Of a DNA stretch of 64,000 nt, positions 13,103 through 25,600 are shown piece by piece; the stretch's first letter is position 1, and every line of letters begins with the position of its first letter. The notes under the pieces are model-generated. The model saw only the letters and a program-made list of their open reading frames with translations. It did no database searches and was not told where the DNA came from. Position numbers and translations under genes: made by a program. The DNA comes from Temnopleurus reevesii (Eukaryota > Echinodermata > Echinoidea > Temnopleuroida > Temnopleuridae): positions 1 through 64,000 of the forward strand of contig BQKZ01000020.1 in the NCBI GenBank assembly GCA_036244855.1, in the 5' to 3' direction.

Positions 13103-13703
13103 ACACCACCCTGATGGCTACTTTTCATGTGAAATTGATTTGCTGTTGAATTTGCAATTTGAAGCAACTTCCCAGCACCACTCTTAAATATGGTTAGTAA
13201 AGTAAGCTGGTTGAGCTATTTGGATTTTTGCGCTGTTACATAAACTTTTACTTGTTTATTACAATGCCTTTCTGTGCCACAAAACAAGAAAGGGACATGA
13301 ACGAAAAATCTGTTAATTCTTTTAATCTGTTTTTAATTGTTTTTCTTGCAGGATGATGAAATTCTGACCTGTTTGGTTGGTAACATTAATAGATAATGTC
13401 CGCTTGCCACATCATTTGCTTGAATATTACACAAAGCTTATCATGGGACCAATAATCTATGCTTTCGTTAATACCTATGCCTCGTCTATATTGTCACTTG
13501 AATGTGTGAATGAAATACAAAATTAGATATTTGTCAGTCTTTCTTTCACACTTCTCATGTCATAAACTAAGAAGTATTGGGAAATCATTGCAAAACATCA
13601 ACATTGTATCTCAGCTATGTATTTTTTTTCTTACAAGGGGAACATCCAAACTCATTTGTTATCATACAGTAACATTAGAAATGATGATTGTCCAAATTCA
13701 GTA

Positions 13704-13879
13704 TACAGTCCAAACTTGTTAAAAGAGCACTTATATAACAAGCTCTTGCTATTACAATAAGGTTATTTTGCTGGTTCCTCTCTTTGCATTTTATTTTATT
13801 TTGGCCCTTATGTGAAGTTTCAATAAAATATTGTAATTTTTGGTCGCAAGGACCTCGTTATAATGAGGTTAGACTGTAC
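13704..13879 (-). mobile_element. pogo/Tigger-like MITE with TA-flanked CAGT ends
   Basis: Ends are TACAGTCCAAACTTGTT and AACCTCGTTATA...AGACTGTA in inverted orientation, flanked by TA. The body matches the copies at 29541-29718 and 36377-36539 in reverse complement (attttattttggccct, tggttcctctctttgcatt). The termini are typical of pogo/Tigger elements. No transposase is present. Confidence 0.7.
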
Positions 13880-14390
13880 TACTGGCAGATCATTTCAAGG
13901 TTAAGCGTTTCTTACTCTTCTTTTCTGAGGTAAAATTTTGTTTAAAGAAAGAGGTGATAAAAAAATCCACCCATGGAATAAAATCATGTTTACTGTAATG
14001 CTATGTGTGGTCATGGTTTATTATGAATATTGGTTTGTGTAACAGCAAGCTATACATGAATGAATGGAAGATTTATTTTGTACCAAATATGAAGTGTCCT
14101 CCAATTCAATGGGTGTGTGACACCCATGATTATAAAGGAACTTTTAATAAAAATCATTGTTGTATAGAAAAATAATTTTAATTTGTTTAGTCTTTCTTTC
14201 ATTCTCATGATTAATGGTGAAAACACCTTGCACATCTTGAAGAATACATATCTGATTTGATTTGATTATTTTTCCATTTCAGTAACATTTTCACAATAGA
14301 AAAATAAATCAAATCAAATCAGATATCTTCAGACCATCTTCAATAGTCTCTACATTATTAGCATTCAGATATTGGGGTACTGCAGAAAGA

Positions 14391-14650
14391 GTGGAGGCGC
14401 TGTGGTGTAGTGGTCATGACTCTCGCCTTTCAACTAGAGGGTCGTATGTTCGAGTCCCACCCAGGGCGTTAATTTCCTTCAGCAAGAAATTCATCCACAT
14501 TGTGCTGCACTCAACCCAGGTAAGGTGAATGGGTACCTGGTAGGAATATTTATTCCTTGAAACGCCAAGTGCGCTAATGAAGTGGCAGCCGGGCTAAAGC
14601 CAGGGTAATAATGCTGCAATTGTAGAGCGCTTAGAGATTAAGTTGACTTG
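14391..14650 (+). mobile_element. tRNA-derived SINE (full-length head)
   Basis: The head has RNA polymerase III promoter boxes: box A TGGTGTAGTGG and box B GTTCGAGTCCC at tRNA-like spacing. The tRNA-unrelated body runs through CTTCAGCAAGAAATT, GGTGAATGGGTACCTGG, GCCGGGCTAAAGCCAGGGTAA and GTAGAGCGCTTAGAG. The body matches the reversed copy at 20889-21145 and decayed copies. The type resembles SURF1-like sea urchin SINEs (recollection, not searched). Confidence 0.85.
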
Positions 14651-15017
14651 AGAAATTTATGATCAGTTTGTCTCATAAAATCATTTGGAATATTCCGTTC
14701 AACATTTTGTAGGTTGCTGATTGAAATACAGCATATATTACTACAGGAACAAAGTGTATAGACATTATCTTTGCTTTACATGTATTTATTCAAAAAAAAA
14801 TTGTTTATGAAGTGGTTATGGAAATGATCTCCTCATTATTCCCAGCTCCTCTTAATGGACATCAAAAGCAGTTTCCCAAGAGGTGGCGATTGAGCGGAGG
14901 CTACTATATTAAAAATTTTCTGAAGAAATCACAAATTTCAATACGAGAAAATATAGAAAAGCAGGCAATTTTATTCATAAACATACATACATAATAACAT
15001 CTAAATTATAAACAGGA

Positions 15018-15262
15018 TTGGGTGACTTCAAATACGGTGTTGAACGCTGGTGTCGGTGTTGCAGCAAAACCAAACACCAGCCTCAACACCAAACTTGTAG
15101 TCTGTCGGTGTTTGGGGTAGACCTCGCAAGATTCTAACATATTTCCGGTCGTTTCTGTAACACTTCTGTAAACTGACCAACGATATTTGACCTCGGTTTA
15201 CGGACCGTTTTGCTCTCTCAACACCAACACCAACACCGAACACTGTACTTGAAGTCACCCAT
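15018..15262. repeat. Inverted repeat with CACCAACACC-rich arms
   Basis: Left TTGGGTGACTTCAAATACGG pairs with right GTACTTGAAGTCACCCA. The arms continue as ggtgttgaacgctggtgtcggtgtt versus aacaccaacaccaacaccgaac, so they contain a short GGTGTT repeat. The whole is about 245 bp with an unpaired centre of about 145 bp. MITE-like, non-coding. Confidence 0.65.
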
Positions 15263-17529
15263 TGTTTATACAGCATTGCTGACTAATTCCATATATACAT
15301 ACATTGTATGCATAAATACACCATACACATTTCTATCAAATTCTTCACATACATTCTCAAATCATGTATTCGTGCATCAATTTCCATTAAAATACTTATC
15401 CAAGGGAATCAAATCAGTAGAAGACATACTTTAATTCAGCGTTATTCAATGCAAGTTAATTATAATGGACAATTATCTGTCATGTGACCAAAAAAGTTAA
15501 CCTGATTGTATAATATCATTTTGAGGTTGAAATAATTGCATTTTCTTCATATTTTTTTCAAAATTCATTTTACCTTCAAAATGAACTGTGACTCATCAAA
15601 GCCGGCCATCATGTCACAGATCAATGAGAAGAAATTTGTAATTGTGATGTGTGCACCTCGCACATGAACAGACGTGATGAGTCACAGCTCATTCTTTTAA
15701 CCAGTGTCTTTAAACAAAAAAACAAAAAAATGNAACAGTCCTCGAGTTGGCTATAATGATAAGTTTTCTTGGCTAGAGTGAGTTTGTAGTTGTAGTGATG
15801 ACAGGCTTCCTTGTATATGTTGCGATCAACTTCACAACCATGTGGAAAAGCTTTCCGTTCCAGCTTGCGAAGTTTACGTTTCAGTTCTCTTAGAACACAT
15901 TGTAGATTTCTATGTCAGAACCTTATATCAGAGTTTCCATTTACAAAGGGAGTAACTTTGAATGATTCATGAGAGACACCACATATATTCAGATAACGCA
16001 TGTATAGCACAATCTATTCAATTATTTTGTGGAGTGCTTATATCTGCTTATATCAATTGCACAGATTATATCTATGATGCTTCTGGAGTTTGAAATATGA
16101 ACAACAGAACATGAAAGGTGATGCCCTTATTTTCTACAAATCCAACAATGTTTGTTAGTGATGCAATGGAAACATAGTCTAAAGTAATCTGATTCAAGAA
16201 GATTCCTGACAAGATTCCTGACATCTATTTAGGAACTCTTTAGGAATAAATTTTCATGGTCCCAAGGACCTTGTCACACTGAGTTTACAATGATCAAACA
16301 TAATTCCATACAAATCTGATCCTATATCCAATCAACCCTTAGTGATTAAAACTCATTCACTTTGTACATATAGCTTTAATAATGGGAAGTGATTTTTGCT
16401 GATGAGTGTGCATGCAGCAAGTACATCAAGGATTAAGCAGACTTGATCGTTTTCTTTTTATCCAAATACTTCTCAATGTCAACAATGAAAAATATACTAA
16501 GTCATATACCAATCATTTCAAAAATAAATATTACCATAAGTTGCATATAGTGCAGACATTAATCTCCGGGTGAATACAAATTGCACATAGTGACATTAGT
16601 CTAGAGAAATCTACCTTTTAATTTCTGTCTACAGATAAAAGATACATGTTATGATTTACATTTTGAAAGATGGAGAGGAATTATGTTTATATTATGTTTT
16701 TAATTAAATTATGATTTTAATCAAATTCTTTCTTTATGCTATAAAAACATAATTTCATGGGATTCTGGGCCATGTTACACAGAGCAATATTAACTTCATA
16801 GGAAAGATTAAAATCAGCTGCTTTTCTAGAACTTCTTCATTAATATTACAAATAATGAAAATGTTATAATTATACCGAAATGAAAAAAAAAGGAGCAGGA
16901 AAACAACAGACCATAACAATTAGAAACTACAGCCATAACAACCACGCTCCAGAAATATAATTCAAGAAAAAACACAATATGTTTTGCATACATCACCAAG
17001 AAGTACCTAAAAATGATCAATTTTCATGATCTAAATCTTGGAAAAACTAATGCTTGTAGCATTATATTAACATGAAAGTGACTTATTTTATCTTTATTTT
17101 CATAATAGGTGCTTAACAGAATACCAAAATTGAAAATACGTATTCAATCAATCCAAGTCTTTGCATGAAAAAATAAACAGTTTCTGGTAATTACACTGAC
17201 AAGTTTGTTTACAACTGTTTTTGTTTTCAATGCTATACATACATACAAAGACATTTGACTCTTCAGATGATGAAGGGAGAAAGCGTCATCTTGCACAATA
17301 AAAATCCATCTGAAAACTTGTGCTTTGAGGTATCATTATAAAGTCAAGCTAACACTTGATGTGATGATATGTAGGTGAGTGGAACCCTTCATAAATGTGA
17401 AATGTAGAAAGAAATCCGAGTATTTCACCCTAATATTAGTAATAACCATAACAATAATGTGTCTTATTTACCCAGGGTAGGTGCTACAGTTCTTCAAAGT
17501 GTTTTCCCAGCGGCCCCTGTCAAAACCTA

Positions 17530-17810
17530 GAGCTATGATTACCCTGGTTTATTAGATTCCGGCATGTTAGTGTACAATGAGTGCTTACTTTCCACTCCCT
17601 GAGGAGTACTTCAGCAGGCACTCACTGCTAAATTGACCAGAATGGTCACTTCCAACTGGTCCCCAATCACATCTGGGTAGTGTGGAGCACAATGTGGACA
17701 TATTTTTTGCTGAAGAAAGGTGAGAGTCAGAACCCCTGCACTATGAAACCTCCACCCTCTTGGCAATCCTGTCCGCAGTAGATTCGTCATATCCATGCTC
17801 TTCCAGAGCA
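17530..17810 (-). mobile_element. Decayed tRNA-type SINE, reverse orientation
   Basis: Contains the recognisable reversed body words gtggagcacaatgtggacat and ttgctgaagaaaggtgagagt, as in the SINEs at 14391 and 20889, but the boundaries and pol III boxes are degraded. It lies in the VTI1B 3' flank. Confidence 0.45.
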
Positions 17811-17966
17811 GTAATCAAAATCTCTGTTGAACATCTGCATCCTCTAATATAAATATCTATTAATCCATTCATTAAATTTCAATATAAAATTCGAATATGA
17901 CATCCATAAATATATCTTTCCATTCTTAAAATGTCTTTTAATTGGTAAGGATGAGTTGTAGCATTG

Positions 17967-20900
17967 TTATGAGAAGAACTTCCACCAAATGACAACACCA
18001 AGGATGGCAAGCTCTACTAGAATGATAGCGCATAAGATGAGTTTATTGGACAAGGCTCTGCAAGAATGAAAGACAAGAAAATACACAAGAAATTATTTAT
18101 AAAAATAGATGTTTAGTGAGGTCTGATGAGGCTTGATATAATGCTATAAGATGATCACAGAGAAACTGCATAACACTTGAAACTAGGCCATTTGAGAGAG
18201 TCTAAGCAGCTATACTGTTATTAAAGGGGGGGGGGGTAATAAAGATTTCACCTTGTACAAAAAATTTCATATTTCATTGACAAGTTATGTTGTGAGGCAA
18301 AAAAAACAACCAATAAATATAGGACCACAATTCATGTGGAAACTAAGACAAAGTTTAAAGAAATTGAAAGGATAAAGAGCACCTGTAAATGACTTTCCAG
18401 GCTGCATTTCACAAGGTTTTCTATGATGTTACTCTGATTGTGTTTTATTTGAGTGAAAAGTATTTTGAAAATATCAAACGAACCATTCTTATCTTTGCAG
18501 ATGTAGTTTAATTAAACAAATAAAAGTAAAGATAATACAAATGATATGAGTAATGTTTTGTGCTCACCTCCTAGCCATACTGTTGAGTATTCTTCTGCTC
18601 TTGCTAAGATCATCATCCATGTCTTCTAACTGCAATGCAATCATTAGGAAATAAACATATATTTGGTAAGGCTAAAACAACACAAATTTCAGAATATAGA
18701 TGAACAGAAGTGTTGTTATACCTTTAATTCAACAGAGATATTTATCTCATAGTAATCAAATTATTTTGAAGGTGAAAATATATATCTACTTTCCGTCCAA
18801 GACTCTGTGTATTTATCTTCTAATCTTTACGACTTTCATCTTTTAGTTCCTTTTTTGTCTGACAATGTGATAATCATGTCACACATATATAAAGGTAAAG
18901 CAAAAGTGGTACAACCAGTGAAAGAAAATATGAAGCCCCCCCCCCCCCCCCTCTGAAAAAATGGCACTGGCAAACTAAACATATTTGGCTCACATTCCTA
19001 AAATGAGCTTTATTTCATCAAAATCAGTCCTGCCAGCCAAGAGTTGTAACATTTTTATTGGGACACTCTGTATAAGAACCTTGTGAGTCAGGCTAAGGAT
19101 GGTCACACCCACATCTAATTGAAATCCAGTATACTTTAAAATGATGAATACATTACTCATTATTAACTGAAAATATTGATTTGTTGCGTTTACTGACCCG
19201 ATCTCTTGTCCTGAGTAGTTGATCCTTCTGCCCATCGAGTTCATCCAGAATTCCGACCCCTATCTCGTCAGTCTCTGCTGCTATCCTCTGTGTTCTCGCA
19301 AGGCTCTGACTGGTCCTGTTCAGGCTCTCTATGCCTCCAATCACACGATTCTTCTGGGTATCTTGATGTGCCTGTGATGTAATAAAACATAATTTAATGA
19401 TAAATTAAGAGAGTTAACTAGTTGTCTCATGCCACTCAAATACATTAGAACAAAACTTGCCAAAGTCAAAACTAGAATAAGTTGAGTGTTTACTATTATC
19501 TTGTGAAATTCCCTTCATATTTCTTTGCTTCCACCAATAAGTCAAATTGTCTTTAGGTAAAAGCTGTTTCTTCAGTCCGAACAGATTTATGTAATGCAAG
19601 GTGGACTGTCTATTCAAATACTCAGCAGCTAATACAAAACACAATTCCTCTTCAACAAATATACATACCAGAACACAAGCCAGGATTCAGTAAACCAAGG
19701 GGGTGCTATTCAAAAGTTGCGATTGATCGCAAATCAACTGCAAATCAGTTGCAAATTGTAACCATATTTTCATTCACGCATAATATGTGCTTCTACCAAT
19801 ATGCGGATGAAAGAATATTTTGATTGGTACGTTCAAGTCAACTGCAACTTGCGATCAATTGCAACTTTTTAACAACACCTTCTAAATGTAAACAATGAAC
19901 ACTCACCTCAAAATCTGACTTGGTGCTATATAAACCACCCGATAGAAGGTCATCCCTGGCACTCGTCTGTCCACCAAGACGTTGCTGAAACATCAACAAA
20001 AAAGGAGAATTTGTCAATAATATCAATGTTTTCATTTTTCCCATAATTTTTCTTCTGAGATAATCCAGTCATTTTTTATATCTGTTGAAGTAACAGAGGG
20101 CTATAGCCATGGTTTTCAAGAGAAATAATCTGCTTGAAATTTGCTTTCTTTGGGGTATTTAACTGATCTTTAACCTTTGGCTGATGACAGGAAAATTAGC
20201 ATACATGAAAAACATGACAAATTATGAATTTGATTGCAAATCTAAAATGGTGAAGCAGACTGTTGGCTTTCTCTGGAGGTGAAATGATTATTACCTGTGC
20301 ATTAATCTCAATGGTTTTGATGATTTGTATACTCTTACTGTATAAGTCAATATTTTAGCATACATACATTTTAGTGACATCAATGAATTTTTAATCTTTT
20401 TACACATTCGCAAGTTGTTATTCTAACATTTTGAAAGATTATTGTACACAGGTCAATAGGAATTCTTAGAGTGAAAATTTTAGCAAATTTATTGTCATGA
20501 AATTTGCGAAAATAAAACCCCAACAAAATGTTTAGCCTTTACAGTAAATGATATCAACATCTTTGCAGTTACTATTCACCTGCAATTTTTGTACTCCAAT
20601 TTTCTAAACGAGACTCTCCAATTTGTAAGGAGCATACTTACTGCATCTCTCTGTAGCTTTTCGACCTCTCTCCTATATGACCTAACCTTCCCCATGAGTT
20701 GAGTTCTAAAGCTTCCAGGAGCAGGCCTTGCTTCATCCTCAAGATTTGTCACCTGTAGCAAAATGTATAGAGATTTAGGTTAATGTTGAAAGCATTTACT
20801 CTTTTAAATTCACTCAATTACTTATGGCATTTTGTGATAAATTCATGTTTAATTCATTTTGCAGAATGTATAAATTCAGGTTCATATTAATAATAATAAT

Positions 20901-22386
20901 AATAATAATAATATATGCAATTTATATAGTGCACATATTCACTCTCATTGCTGAGTGCTCATGGCACTTTGCATTTATTACCCTGGCTTTAGCCCGGCAG
21001 CAACCAGCACACATGGCATTTCAAGGATTAAAGATTCCTGCCAGGTACCCATTCACCTCACCTGGGTTGAGTGCAGCACAATGTGGGTAAATTTCTTGCT
21101 GAAGGAAATTAACGCCCTGGGAGAGATTCGAACCACCGACCCTCTNATTTTGTGATAAATTCATGTTTATTTCATTTTGCAGAATGTATGAATTCAGGTT
21201 TTTCATTCATGTAGGTCGTCTGTGTTAGAATGATAAAAAAAAATATTGAACTCAATCTAAGGCAAATATTGGTTTAAAATCAATTGTTGAATTGGCTATA
21301 ATGGCAGAGCCATGTTAAAGATATTTCCAGATTCAATAAACTTTTCTCATGCGCAATTACTAAGTTAATATTCCAGTTTACATTAACTTACCATTTCAAA
21401 GAGAGCATCTGTTTCTCGTATGACTTCACGAACCAGCTTCTTACGTTCCTCTGTAGAAAGAATAAAACAATACCCCAATATAGAAAAGAAATATCTGCAA
21501 ATCTATTTCAAAACATTATCCTCTCAGCAATGTCAGAACGCAGAAACCACAAAAAAAACCTAGGCTTGTACTAAAATAATTTTAATTAAATTCATCAATA
21601 TTTTTAGAGCTGTCTTTAATTAAACTACATTGAGTCTCTGAGACTGAGCTGATTCTGTTCAAACAGGGATTTACACAATTAAGGACATTTCACAGCAAAA
21701 ATATACTTGTTTTGAAATTATCAATCATGATCATTGATCAGGAGAGTTTGAAATCTGTTGGTGGAATTGTTTGTAATATCTACAATTCAACTTTACTAAA
21801 GATTTGGCTGAAGAAATTATATTAATTTAGGGGATGTATGATTAGTCATCCCCCTGAATCATCACCCATTTTATGCAGGACAGTAATCCTCGTATCAAAC
21901 AAATTCTTCGACCATGACTGCGCCCATGCTCTTCAAAATGGCTTTCTATCATGAATTAGAAAATCACAAGGCACTTAACGTTCATACTGCATTAAAGACA
22001 TAGATAATATGAAAGATAGCTCTTGTATAATGTAACCAAATATTACTAACTATACTTTTTCCTACAAACATGACTACAGTGACAAGATGTTTTCTGACTT
22101 AAAAATCATTAAAATGGGACATTGGTCATTATACGATAAAATCGATAGATACTAAAATTTAAAACGTGTAAAAATATACCAAAGAATTAATTTATATGTA
22201 GAGTGCATTATCGTTAAACTGATTAATGTGATTCCCATTCTAAGTCTAACGTGAAGACATTTTAAAAATCAAAATTTGATTCTCACCGCCAGTTGAATTT
22301 GGAATTCTTGCTTCAAGTTTATACTTGACGGTGTCACACAGTGTTCTGTAATCATCTTCAACCCTCTCAAACTGCTCTGATGACAT
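17967..22386 (-). CDS. VTI1B: VTI1B, Qb-SNARE vesicle transport protein
   Basis: VTI1B pairs with syntaxin 7, syntaxin 8 and VAMP8 to drive late-endosome fusion. Exons in coding order: 22386-22287, 21450-21392, 20752-20642, 19984-19907, 19371-19198, 18629-18568 and 18057-17967, giving 224 residues (human about 232). Residues 1 to about 110 form the helical Habc-type N-terminus. The SNARE motif spans about 131-193 (GIESLNRTSQSLARTQRIAA, then DELDGQKDQLLRTRDR). The zero-layer glutamine is probably Gln164. A single tail anchor follows at about 201-220 and the protein ends WWKFFS, close to human YYKFFRSH. The start chosen is the ATG of MSSEQFERV, because the longer upstream frame has no family similarity. 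The gene is divergent from the ZNF839-like gene. Confidence 0.96.
19699..19880. mobile_element. Short inverted-repeat element, GCAATTGATC family (copy 3)
   Basis: GGGGGTGCTATTCAAAAGTTGCGATTGATCGCAA on the left, given here as pieces GGGGGTGCTATT and GTTGCGATTGATCGCAA, is complementary to GTTGCAATTGATCGCAAG and AAGGTGTTGTT at the right end. The best-preserved copy of the family, 182 bp, in a VTI1B intron. Confidence 0.7.
20829..21203 (-). mobile_element. Reversed SINE bracketed by a 55-bp direct repeat and an N
   Basis: 20889-21145 is a SINE in reverse orientation (CCTGGCTTTAGCCCGGCAGC, then ACCCATTCACCTCACCTGGG, then box-B-side GATTCGAACC). It starts with an (AAT)n run at 20888-20912. The sequence at 20829-20883 (attttgtgataaattcatgt...) is repeated almost exactly at 21147-21203, directly after a single N at 21146. 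The repeat is far too long for a SINE target-site duplication, so part of this arrangement may be an assembly join of two haplotypes. Confidence 0.75.
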
Positions 22387-22673
22387 GATGAAAATGTATA
22401 CTCTTAAAAATATTGTATTTCCTTCACAGTTTCTTCTGACAAAGTGTAACTCAATGCACAGATCACAACTCACAGCACAGATCACAACTCATAACATCGC
22501 GAGAAAGAGAGAGAATCGTCAGGTGACCTCTAATGGGAGCGTAGAATTAAACTAGTCGTTTTGTAATAATAAATATTAATCGGCACACAGAACACACAAC
22601 TGTAGGAAATTATTATTAGCTAAAACGGCTGCGCAGGGTCCTTTTATTAGGATTGAGAGTTCTTGAGCTTGAT
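22387..22673. promoter_or_regulatory. Bidirectional promoter of VTI1B and the ZNF839-like gene
   Basis: The two start codons are only 287 bp apart and read outward, so both 5' UTRs and the shared promoter must lie here, unless distant non-coding first exons exist. Visible elements are TCGCGAGA at 22497-22504 (the core of the TCTCGCGAGA motif common in CpG-type bidirectional promoters), GGCTGCGCAGGG at 22627-22638, and GATATGGCGG at the ZNF839-like start, a YY1-like ATGGCGG. A 16-bp tandem duplication, cacagatcacaactca, lies at about 22456-22491. No TATA box is obvious. Confidence 0.7.
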
Positions 22674-25600
22674 ATGGCGGACGCGCAGGATGTCGAACAA
22701 GAACATTTTACTCCATCTGATCCAAATTCTGAAACTTTAGATAAATCAAATAATCATTCTTTCAACGGGGAGGAAACTACAGGAACAGAGGAAGGAAAAT
22801 CATTGGATTTGTTGACCGAAGATTTCTGTAAAATGGATGAGAGTGGACAGCAGGAAGATGACATGAATTTGACTGCCGCAGAAGGAGAGGCGGCGGAAGC
22901 AAACAACGAAGCCGCGGGGAGCGGCGGTGTATTGGATGATGATAAACAAGACTCGGAAACCATCAATCCTGGGGGTGAGCCAGGAGATGGAGAAGTGCAA
23001 AATTTTCCTGGTGGTGATGATCAAGATCAAATTTTACTTGCTGATAGTACGTCTAGTAACAATGGCTTAATTAATGAATCAATTACTAATCCAGAAGATT
23101 GTTTAGAAAGTCAAATTGACTCTTCAAAAATGGACACAAGCTCCACTGCCCTTTCTGGTGATCCAACCATGTCTTCGTCATCAAATAATGTCCTTTCAGA
23201 TATTGCCGCTAGTTCTTTACTTGGGTCCATTGCAACTATGATAGACTCAGGCAGTGATTGTTCTCTTACAGACAATTCCAAAAGTAAAGATGGATTGAGT
23301 CTCTTGGAAAGTGCATCGGCCATGTCTGCATCATCCATTGTGACCACACCCACTATTCCATCATCTGCAGTTGCAGCTGCGCCCACACCAATCTCTTTGA
23401 ATTTAGCGAGATCGGTTCAGAACACATCACTCCTCGTGAATGGAAACAGCCTACTGACAGGTTCTGGTGGTATTGCGAGCCTTGGGACATCTCTTCTGAA
23501 TACACCTGGTCTTGTTCAAGCCATATCACAGCAGCAAACTGCCCCTGTTACAAGCGCCCCAACTCTAAGAGTTGCACCTGCGACAACCCCTTCACCGGTC
23601 ACAATCACCGTCAGAACCCCACCTGGGACGGGAGCTCTCAGCCAGGCACTTATATCCAACATTGTGAATACTCCAGAGGTACAGGCTTTGTTGGCCAAGA
23701 ATCCTGGTCAACCAATCACGATTGTTCGTGTCCCAGATGCACCAGCCACGGTGCCCAATCAGGCATCCACTCCAGCTCCAGCAGCTCCCCCTCCGCCAGC
23801 TCCTGTACCCGCACCAGCTCCAGCTCCACCTCCTGTTTCTGCCGCCATTTTGACTCCCGCACCCAGTCAGGGCAGCACTGTTCCTCTTATGAAAGTAGTA
23901 ACCAACTTGACCAACAAACAGCCAACACCTGTCAGAACTTTTCCCCCTGGCACTGTACTCTCCAACAAACTTCCTAATAGCAACCCAACACCGGCTAAGA
24001 CGAGCCCTGCTCCATCTTCAACAGTTGCCAAAGCGTCTCCAAGTCCAAAGCCAGCTATTGTCCTTGGAGTAAAGAAGAAAGTTGGGCGAGGAGGAGGAGG
24101 AAAAGCCAGCCCCAAAGGAATGGCTCCTGCTGTGCCATCCTCCCAAGACTTCAACCTAATGAGACAGAAGAGACCTGCCAACTGCAAAACCAGATCAGGA
24201 AGAGTGTCCCGGCCTCCGTTGTACAGAATCAAAGAGTACAAAACTATGTCCAATGAAGAAATGGCAGAACAACCTGGTTCATCTGAGGGAGAGTACTCAG
24301 ATTATGACGAGACTGAATCATTGGCACTCAGTTTGTACAATCAAAAGAGAAAGTTTAAATGCCAGAACTGTGAAAAGAGGTATATTGGAAGAGGAGGTCT
24401 TGCCAGGCATTACAGGGAAAATCCCACCCATGGCGATCCTGATTCAGTGTGGATAAAGAATGAAGACGAAGACCAACCGATTGAGGAGATGGAGACACCA
24501 AGTGATGAAAAAGAGTAAGTGGAACTCAGTTTATAAAAAATGTTGTTTATAAAGTGAATAGTTACCCATTTGATATTTATAGACAAGTAGGATATGGAAA
24601 TGGAAATGATGAAAACAAAGAAGAAAATGAATTTTAGGATGAGGTTGTAGTAGTAGTCGTAGTAGTAGTTTGTTATATGGCTATGTCTAGATGCATTTTT
24701 TCTAAATTCGTATGCATCCACTATGATTTCATGAAGAGGAAGGATTTTAGAATTATATAAATTTTGGGTCTGAAGTTTCTTTATCATTGTTCTTTGCCCC
24801 AAGGATTTTGCTTCCCATATTTCTTATGCCCATGGTTGAAATAAATTCTTTAGAAATAAGTAATTGGAAAGGATCATCGAATCTAAATCAATCTGAGAAT
24901 TATTTTCCAAAACTAAAACGAGTGGTTTAATCTTGTTGATTTTCTTTGTTTTGTAGAAAAGAGGAAGAAAATGTAGCAAAGGAGTCTGTTGAAAAGCCGG
25001 ACGATCCAGGTGGGAAACCCGACGACCCAGTCAAAAAGCCTGATGAAGGAACCGTCCAGTCTCCTAAAGCAGAAGAGAAGAAACCCAGTTCCTTAGAACA
25101 GACAGTTGTCAAAGAAAATGACAAACCAGAACCAGTGAAGCCCAAACCAGCCATTATCACCTACCACTACACCCCCAGAGCTATGCCATACAAGCCTAGA
25201 GGGCGGGGAAGAGGGAGGCCTTCCGGTTCTGGACGTAAGATTGTTGATCAAAGTGGAGATGCATTTGCATCAAACAGCAAAGACATTCCAAAGGCTGATA
25301 CTTCATCTTCTAAGGTTTGTCCTCAACAATGTTCTCTTGTGATTTCTTGTCAGCATTTTTCTTATGAAGCAAACATTTGCTGGTGATTGATACAAATCAA
25401 AACAATTTTACCAGTCTGAAAAACCTGCCTCTAATGTAGTTAAGAAATCGCAAAAGCACTGTGTAAGGAAAAATTTTTTTAAAATTGATCTTTTTTCAAA
25501 TTTCAAGTTTGGAAGACGTGCCCTCCCCTCTAAAAGAAAAAAGAGTCCTGTATTCTTAGAAGATTTATTTTTAAATTAAAAATTTTAAAATTTTAATTTT

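Larger units (their letters stand above)
9328..17966. other. SOS 3' UTR, convergent intergenic space and VTI1B 3' UTR
   Basis: No coding exon is supportable in these 8.6 kb. SOS ends at 9327 reading right and VTI1B ends at 17967 reading left, so both 3' UTRs lie inside. Several AATAAA-type signals occur (for example near 12473, 13822 and 14147), but none can be assigned without transcripts. The stretch holds hairpins, a piggyBac-like element, a pogo-like element and SINEs listed separately. One N at 15733 marks an uncertain base or join. Confidence 0.6.

Noticed and set aside
14401..14465. Functional tRNA gene suggested by box A and box B
   Set aside because: No acceptor or anticodon stem pairing could be drawn, and the sequence continues into a repeated SINE body, so it is a SINE head.
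22653..22673. Upstream in-frame extension of the ZNF839-like protein
   Set aside because: The codon at 22653 is TTG, not ATG. The ATG at 22674 begins MADAQDVEQEH in a good context.
23867..24253. 128-codon minus-strand frame inside the first ZNF839-like exon
   Set aside because: Antisense shadow of the proline/alanine-rich coding sequence.
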